Part shown: piece by piece, positions 58,966-64,000 of the stretch
How positions within the stretch are numbered: position 1 is the stretch's first letter
How the letters are laid out: the number at the start of each line of letters is the position of its first letter
NCBI RefSeq assembly: GCF_011745365.1
Contig: NW_024468914.1
Span: 2,378,001-2,442,000 of the forward strand
Reading direction: 5' to 3'
DNA from: Cryphonectria parasitica EP155
Lineage: Eukaryota; Ascomycota; Sordariomycetes; Diaporthales; Cryphonectriaceae
Length of the DNA stretch: 64,000 nucleotides
The notes under the pieces: model-generated
The model's input: the letters and a program-made list of their open reading frames with translations, nothing else
Databases searched by the model: none
Told to the model about the DNA's origin: nothing
Program-made: the position numbers and the translations under genes

Positions 58966-58970
58966 TACTT
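58204..58970. other. Intergenic between COG3 and the carrier gene
   Basis: A short (GA)n tract follows the COG3 stop (58211-58230). GTAC-centred short palindromes cluster at 58410-58560. The right end carries a CAG repeat directly before the carrier start. No gene seen. Confidence 0.55.
58921..58962. repeat. (CAG)14 repeat just upstream of the carrier start
   Basis: Fourteen uninterrupted CAG units ending eight bases before the first ATG at 58971. The frame through it has no ATG, so it is a leader repeat and not a polyglutamine tract. Confidence 0.9.
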
Positions 58971-60091
58971 ATGGTCATGGCGGACTCGGCGGCTGATATT
59001 GATGCTCACCCTCATGAGGGAGGAGGCGCGGCGCAGACAGCCAAGGATTTGTTCTCGGGGGCTGCTGGTGGTGTTGCGCAGGTCTTGCTTGGTGAGTGCT
59101 TTGTTCTCCAGTCAATTTGCAGAGGCTGGATGGATGAATGAAGGGGCAACGACGCCGTCATGGGATGGGATGAGATGAGATGAGACTCGACTCGACTCAT
59201 CATCATCATTCCTCTATAATTCTCACTCAGGGTCAACCAACATCGAAGCTGAACAAACCTCCTCTAGGCCAACCCTTCGACATAGTCAAGGTCCGCCTCC
59301 AGACCGCCACAACCCCGACCACGGCCCTCAGCGCCGCAACCTCCATCTGGCGCAACGAAGGGCCCCTCGCCTTCTACAAAGGCACCCTCACCCCTCTCCT
59401 AGGCATCGGCGCCTGCGTCTCCGTCCAGTTCGGCGGCTTCCACGCCGCCCGCCGCTGGTTCGAGGACCGCAACACCACCACCCACGGCAGCCCGCCCGCC
59501 GCCCCGCTCTCCTACCCGCAGTACTACGCCGCCGGCGCCTTCGCAGGCGTCGCCAACAGCGTCATCTCAGGCCCCATCGAACACGTCCGCATCCGCCTGC
59601 AGACCCAGCCCCACGGCGCCGCCCGCCTCTACTCGGGCCCCCTCGACTGCGTCCGCAAGCTCGTTGCCGCCCCCGGAGGCGGCCTGTGGCGCGGCGTCTA
59701 CCGCGGCGAGGCCGTCACCATCCTCCGTGAGGCCCAGGCCTACGGCGTGTGGTTCCTCGCCTTCGAGTGGCTGATGAACGCCGACGCCCGCCGCAACCGC
59801 GTCTCGCGCGACGACATCCCTGCCTACAAGATTGCCTTTTACGGCGGTCTCGCGGGTGAGGCCCTGTGGCTGGCCAGCTATCCGCTCGACGTCGTCAAGA
59901 GCAAGATGCAGACCGATGGGTTCGGCGCCGAGATGCGGTATCGGTCTATGCGGGACTGTTTTGCGCAGACGTGGGCGAAGGAGGGCATGGGCGGGTTCTG
60001 GCGCGGGCTGGGGCCTACTTTGCTGAGGGCCATGCCTGTGAGCGCGGGCACTTTTGCGGTTGTGGAGATGACGAGGAGGGCGATTAACTAG
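58971..60091 (+). CDS. YMC1: Mitochondrial carrier, YMC1-like, 314 aa
   Basis: Two exons, 58971-59091 and 59268-60091, across a 176-nt intron (GTGAGT...CTCTAG). ATGs at 58971 and 58977 are in frame; the second (MADSAADID) may be used, giving 312 aa. The mitochondrial carrier family signature appears three times: after GQPFDIVKVRLQ (the intron splits GQ), SGPIEHVRIRLQ and YPLDVVKSKMQ, each preceding a membrane hairpin, with six transmembrane helices. The phrases DLFSGAAGGVAQVL and FYKGTLTPLLGIGACVSVQFG place it close to yeast Ymc1/Ymc2, inner-membrane carriers linked to glutamate and glycine metabolism. The related carnitine/acylcarnitine carrier is the main alternative. A (CAG)14 tract ends eight bases before the start. 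It is convergent with TIP20. Confidence 0.9.
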
Positions 60092-60377
60092 ACCACGGGA
60101 TGGAGTTTGGTGTGGCCTGGGCTAGATGGATAGAGTGGATGAGATTCTTTTATTCTTCTTTTTCTGAGAGGTTATTCGAGAAAGAGGTGGCGGAGTTTCA
60201 ACGGGCATCCAAAATATCTTCCCCTGGTTCTTCTGCGGTTTCAACAGGGCAAAATGGGTGATATCCATGGCAATAGATTACTTCTTTTTTTGTGGGGGGT
60301 GGATGTGATGAGGGCTAGATTTCCTCTTCAAAGATTTTATTTCTTGTTTAACGGCAGCCCACGCTCGTCCTCCTCAC

Positions 60378-62839
60378 CTAGTCACTATTCTCCACACGGT
60401 TCTGCAATATCCTCCTGGCATGTTGAGGCTCCAGCATCTCGAGACCCAGCTCCTCAAGCACCCTCCTCGCCTCGCTGTTATCCACAAACACGCGATCGCT
60501 CACCTGCTTCAGCGACATGCCCTGGACCTCTTGTCCTTCGGCCACCACCTCCACCGGCAGGTTCAGGAGCCGTAGAGCGTCCGCCAGGAAGGCCATGGCC
60601 GCGGACGACCCGTCGTGCACATACCGGTCCGCAATGGCAAAGATGGCATGCATGTCGCGCAGGAATTGCGCGGCGCCTAGAGTCGTGAACCTATTTGCTA
60701 CGAGGACGTGTTCGTAAAGGTTGTCCTGTAGCGACTCGAGGGCCCTGCGCACGACGCGCCTGAAGATGGCCGTGCTGAGGGCGTGGGAGAGGAAGTCGAA
60801 GTTGCGCTTGAGGATCTGAGGGGTGTGTTAATAGATTTTTTCTGAGATGTACATGTTTCAGAGAGGGGCAAACAACTTACACTGAGCGGTTCGTCCAGCT
60901 CTGCCGTGATGGCAAGTGTGTATGGATCGATAGGCGACGAGTCCTCACTGATGGTCAACCATTGTGTGCGCTGGATATACGGTCGAAATGCCTTGGACTG
61001 TGAGTCCTGCACCGCTGCGATAAGCCAGTCCTGCGCCTGCTGTCGGCGCGCGGCATAGGCCTTGATGGTCTCATCAAACAGGATCCCGCCATCTCCCGTG
61101 GAGCCGACGCTCTGCGATGTCCGGCCCCTGACCTCATCGTGGCTCATGCCGCCGGCCAGGTTGTTCTGGTCATCAGATCCCCTCGCTCTGGCCTGCAGCC
61201 GATCCCACATCTCTACAAAGAACTCCTCGTTGCTCCAATCCTTGAGGGCACTGACCACATGATCTGAGCTTCCAAAGACCTTACACAGCGTCTCCAAGGC
61301 GCCTGTTCCCTGGAGAGCCGCAAGATCCTCCTTGCTCGCCCCCGAGATGGCCTTGAAGGCCAGGGAAGTGGAAGCATTGTATGCATCGAGCCCATCCCGG
61401 AGACGCTGGTGGTACTGGTCCAGGATGGCGAGCTGGATATCAACCAGGAATCTGAGCTGGTGCGAGAACCTCCTGATCCGATTATACTGGCTGGTGACCG
61501 AACGCAGGAGGTCTATCACACGAACTGCGCCGAAAGTGGGTTTGGTCTTGCCTGGGCCGCTGTAGTCGTAGTCGATCTGTCGAGCGTCTGGGCTGGCCAT
61601 AATAACCTGGTATCGCTCCAGGGCGAAGGTCCTCTCCGCCTTGAGCCACCGGTCAAAGTGCTCGTCCAGCACTTCAGAGGTGAGGCCGCCCCAGCCTCTT
61701 TCGACATCCCCGCCGTCATAGCTGAATTGTCTCCGCAGATTGTCGTCGAAGTCCATGAGCTGGCCTATCAGGCTGCTCAGGAAAGCAGGATCCTTGAGCG
61801 CCACCTTCATGGTTGATCTGACCTTTTCGCTGACGACTGGTAGCAGAGAGGTGATGAGAGCACACGTCGGATCCATGTAGACCATCTTGTCTGCCACCTC
61901 GGTATCTGTAAACTTGCTCGCCAACAAGTAACCAAAATCCTCCCGCAGGAAATCGTCCCACTCTCCCAGCTGGGCAAGGATCCACGGAAAACACTGACTC
62001 CCGATGTTTCGAGGTTCGCTCGTCGCATTGTCGCTCATGAAGTGGTACCGGAACTCTTTGATCCAATTCTGTGCCATCACCTCCATCGGCAGCAGGGTCA
62101 CAACACCGCTCGAGTAGAGAACCTCAGGCGCCTGCAGGTCTATCGACTTCTCAAAGCACTCCCTCCATTCCTCGTCAATATCGGAACGAGGATCCACCTT
62201 CTTCGGCCACCCCCTCTTGGCCAGTATGCCGTCCATCTCTGTCCACATCGTCCTCTTCATCTCCTCCCACAGGCTCTCGGCGATGGCGGCAACATGTGTG
62301 ACGAGATGCACGGCAGCGCCATCCGCAGGGCCCTGCAGCTCCTGCAGGTACGCCGCCAGCCTCTTCAGCTTCGTGTATGGCTCGAGTGCGGCCTTTGGGT
62401 TCCTGGGCAGGTGGCTTCTCGCCTCCTCTCTGAGGCTCTCTACATCCTGCAGCAGCACCAGGTACCTGTGGGCCAGATCGACCTTGGCCAGCTTGTGCAT
62501 GGGGCCCTCCAGCCTTTGGATGGCCTCGTCGGGCGCGTCGGAGGCGGCGACGATCTGGAGCCGCACGTCGATGTCGCGCTGCAGGGCCTGGAAGTCGTCG
62601 ATCTGCTGCTGCAGGGAGGCCTGGCGCTCGTCTGCGGACTGGCGGGCGGTGGTGAGGGAGCGTGCGGCGTCGTCGAGCTGAGATTGTAGCTGGGCGCGCT
62701 GCTCCTCGACGCTGGCGAGGAGGTCGTCGAGATTCTCCATGTCGGCTGCATACTGGAGCTTGTCGTCGAGGTAATCGTCGAGGCGCACGTCGTCTGAGGA
62801 GGACGGCGAGCGAAAGAATTGGGGCGGCATGGTTGCCAT
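60378..62839 (-). CDS. TIP20: RINT1/TIP20 family vesicle tether, 798 aa
   Basis: Two exons, 62839-60881 and 60815-60378, with a 65-nt intron (GTAAGT...CCCTCAG); the join gives DEPLS-ILKRNFDFL. The first ATG is 62839 (MATMPPQFF). The N-terminal 130 residues are coiled-coil helices (LDDLLASVEEQRAQLQSQL...). The RINT1/TIP20 domain follows from about residue 200, with WPKKVDPRSDIDEEWRECFEKSIDLQ, LLPMEVMAQNWIKEFRYHF, and QCFPWILAQLGEWDDFLREDFG. The C terminus is the helical bundle ending ENSD. In yeast Tip20 is part of the Dsl1 complex with Dsl1 and Sec39, tethering COPI vesicles at the ER; RINT1 is the animal homologue. Length is typical. It belongs to the same CATCHR fold class as COG3, two genes away. 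Confidence 0.9.
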
Positions 62840-63716
62840 GATTGCTGCTATGGGTAGGTGTAGTGAGTAGGTTTTCTTGACGGAGCTGGTCGCTGTTGAA
62901 AAGTATCGTCCAGGTGACAAAAAGATGGTGCTTGGCTAGGCTGTCTGTTTAGCTGTCTCTCTGTCATCAGCCTGAGTTACAAGGAACAGGGGACGTGGAA
63001 GGCAGTCACCTCCATCTGCCTACTCTCCAATGAAATAAATGTAATAAATAAACAAAAAGAAGAGATTAAAAATAGGATCAAGTGAGTTAGGGAAAGGAAG
63101 AGGAGACTCGTAAATAATGTCAAGGCTTATACAAACATGTTCTGCAGGTAGACAGAAGAAAGCAGCAACATTAGTAGGCCACATGTTCATTGAGACCAAG
63201 CAAATGGCCACACCCTGTGGAATGGAGTCTCAGACCTTACTGTATACAGTAGTCAATTCATCTTCAGTGCCCTTGATTTTTTATCTTATCTTTTATAATC
63301 AATTATCTTCAAAAATCATTTTCTTCTTTTCTTAACAGTGAATGCAATATTCAAGAGATGAGGTTTATGTGTACGGTCATTATCTCCCTGCAAGTACACT
63401 GCCCGTGGCCGCTAAAGCATTATCTGCATGAGGTGCCTTGTATTATAAATTATTATAAATAGGCAGGGCCTCAGTAGTGTCGGGAGGATCCTCTCAGTGA
63501 ACTTTATCAAGAGTCTGGGGTTGGCCCACGCCATGAGCGCTAACGCCGCATCTGTCCTTGAATTACTTACTTTATGGACATTGTGTCCTTTCTCAGTGAT
63601 CCTTCTGATTTTCTCTCTTTCATTTGTTGATAAGACCCAGGGGACTCGCCCTTCCCAAGTTCGTCTCACGGTCTTTTTTTGAAGCCAGCAAGGAAGACGG
63701 AAAAAGACGGGAAAAA
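62840..63716. other. Divergent promoter region, TIP20 / reductase-like gene
   Basis: Both genes start outwards from here. The middle (63,010-63,480) is AT-rich. No gene seen. Confidence 0.5.
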
Positions 63717-64000
63717 ATGGCCTGGCCGTGGGAGTTTGTCCATGTCGACAGCAATGCAAAGGAGCTGAGGAGACAGACCCTCGACAGATACGCCGGATAC
63801 GCGCAGATATCAGCATTTGGCCCTGTATTTCTGGTTCTTATCTACAGGTTGGCATTATGGACCATCAAGACATTCGACGCGCGGAAGGCCGTCTACTCAG
63901 CCGTGCCTGAATCGCCCAGGCGGAAGATTCGGCGGCAGAGTCCGCTTGGTGCTTGGGAGGCACGGTATCGACTGTTCCTGTGGTGGCTTGGAGGCGATGT
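63717..64000 (+). CDS. Ferric-reductase-like membrane protein, N terminus only
   Basis: An ATG in GAAAAAATGG opens a frame that runs off the window end after 94 codons. The N terminus (MAWPWEFVHVDSN) is followed by an amphipathic stretch, a membrane segment (AQISAFGPVFLVLIYRLALW) and a basic loop (ESPRRKIRRQSPLGAW) before RYRLFLWWLGGDV. This resembles the extracellular/first-helix region of fungal FRE-type ferric and cupric reductases, in which the core heme and FAD/NAD domains lie further along. The catalytic part is outside the window, so reductase activity is inferred. Gene is divergent from TIP20. Confidence 0.6.
   Translation, partial: MAWPWEFVHVDSNAKELRRQTLDRYAGYAQISAFGPVFLVLIYRLALWTIKTFDARKAVYSAVPESPRRKIRRQSPLGAWEARYRLFLWWLGGD

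Noticed and set aside
58912..59178. Polyglutamine upstream reading frame before the carrier gene
   Set aside because: It opens only from a non-ATG codon; the CAG tract is best read as a leader repeat.

Overview
The window looks like nuclear DNA of a filamentous ascomycete (Pezizomycotina, probably a Sordariomycete). The evidence is short introns (about 54-185 nt) with fungal donor and branch/acceptor signals, long pyrimidine-rich leaders, many simple repeats between genes, a HET-domain protein, a GH5 sterylglucosidase-like enzyme and a BCK1-type MAPKKK. I support 19 gene models (one frameshifted, one cut by the window edge). I saw no tRNA, rRNA or CRISPR array. Exon joins were worked out by hand from reading frame and splice signals.

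Layout. 1-8.2 kb is gene-poor: a 58-residue secreted peptide (2035-2309), a possible small membrane protein (3633-3971, minus) and an F-box-like gene broken by one missing base (4696-5768). 8.2-13 kb holds a membrane protein with a long low-complexity tail, a DJ-1/PfpI protein and an unrecognised acidic protein. 13.5-19.5 kb is the BCK1/MIK1-like MAPKKK of the cell wall integrity pathway. 22.4-29.4 kb holds a sterylglucosidase-like GH5 enzyme, the DNA primase catalytic subunit and a secreted Asp-box glycosidase. 29.4-30.5 kb is AT-rich and contains a 255-bp MITE-like element flanked by TA. 30.5-36.8 kb holds a small ankyrin protein, a HET-domain protein with an internal duplication, and the folliculin/Lst7 homologue.

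36.8-44.5 kb has no gene that I can support and is full of microsatellites. 44.5-50.5 kb holds an amidohydrolase and a tyrosine phosphatase with large inserts. 53-64 kb is denser: Fmp25-like RCC1 protein, COG3, a YMC1-like mitochondrial carrier, a RINT1/TIP20 tether and the first exon of a ferric-reductase-like protein.

This is mostly housekeeping and signalling content: CWI and TORC1 signalling (BCK1, LST7), Golgi-ER tethering (COG3, TIP20), mitochondrial function (FMP25, YMC1), replication (PRI1) and sterol glucoside turnover. The accessory parts are the secreted peptide, the F-box-like pseudogene, the HET gene and the MITE. I found no clear candidate for a wholly new system. The strongest unusual signals are the MITE, the HET duplication, the frameshifted gene with a lipidation-type N terminus, a stop-free 3n intron in the MAPKKK, and the 7.7-kb gene-free interval upstream of LST7.
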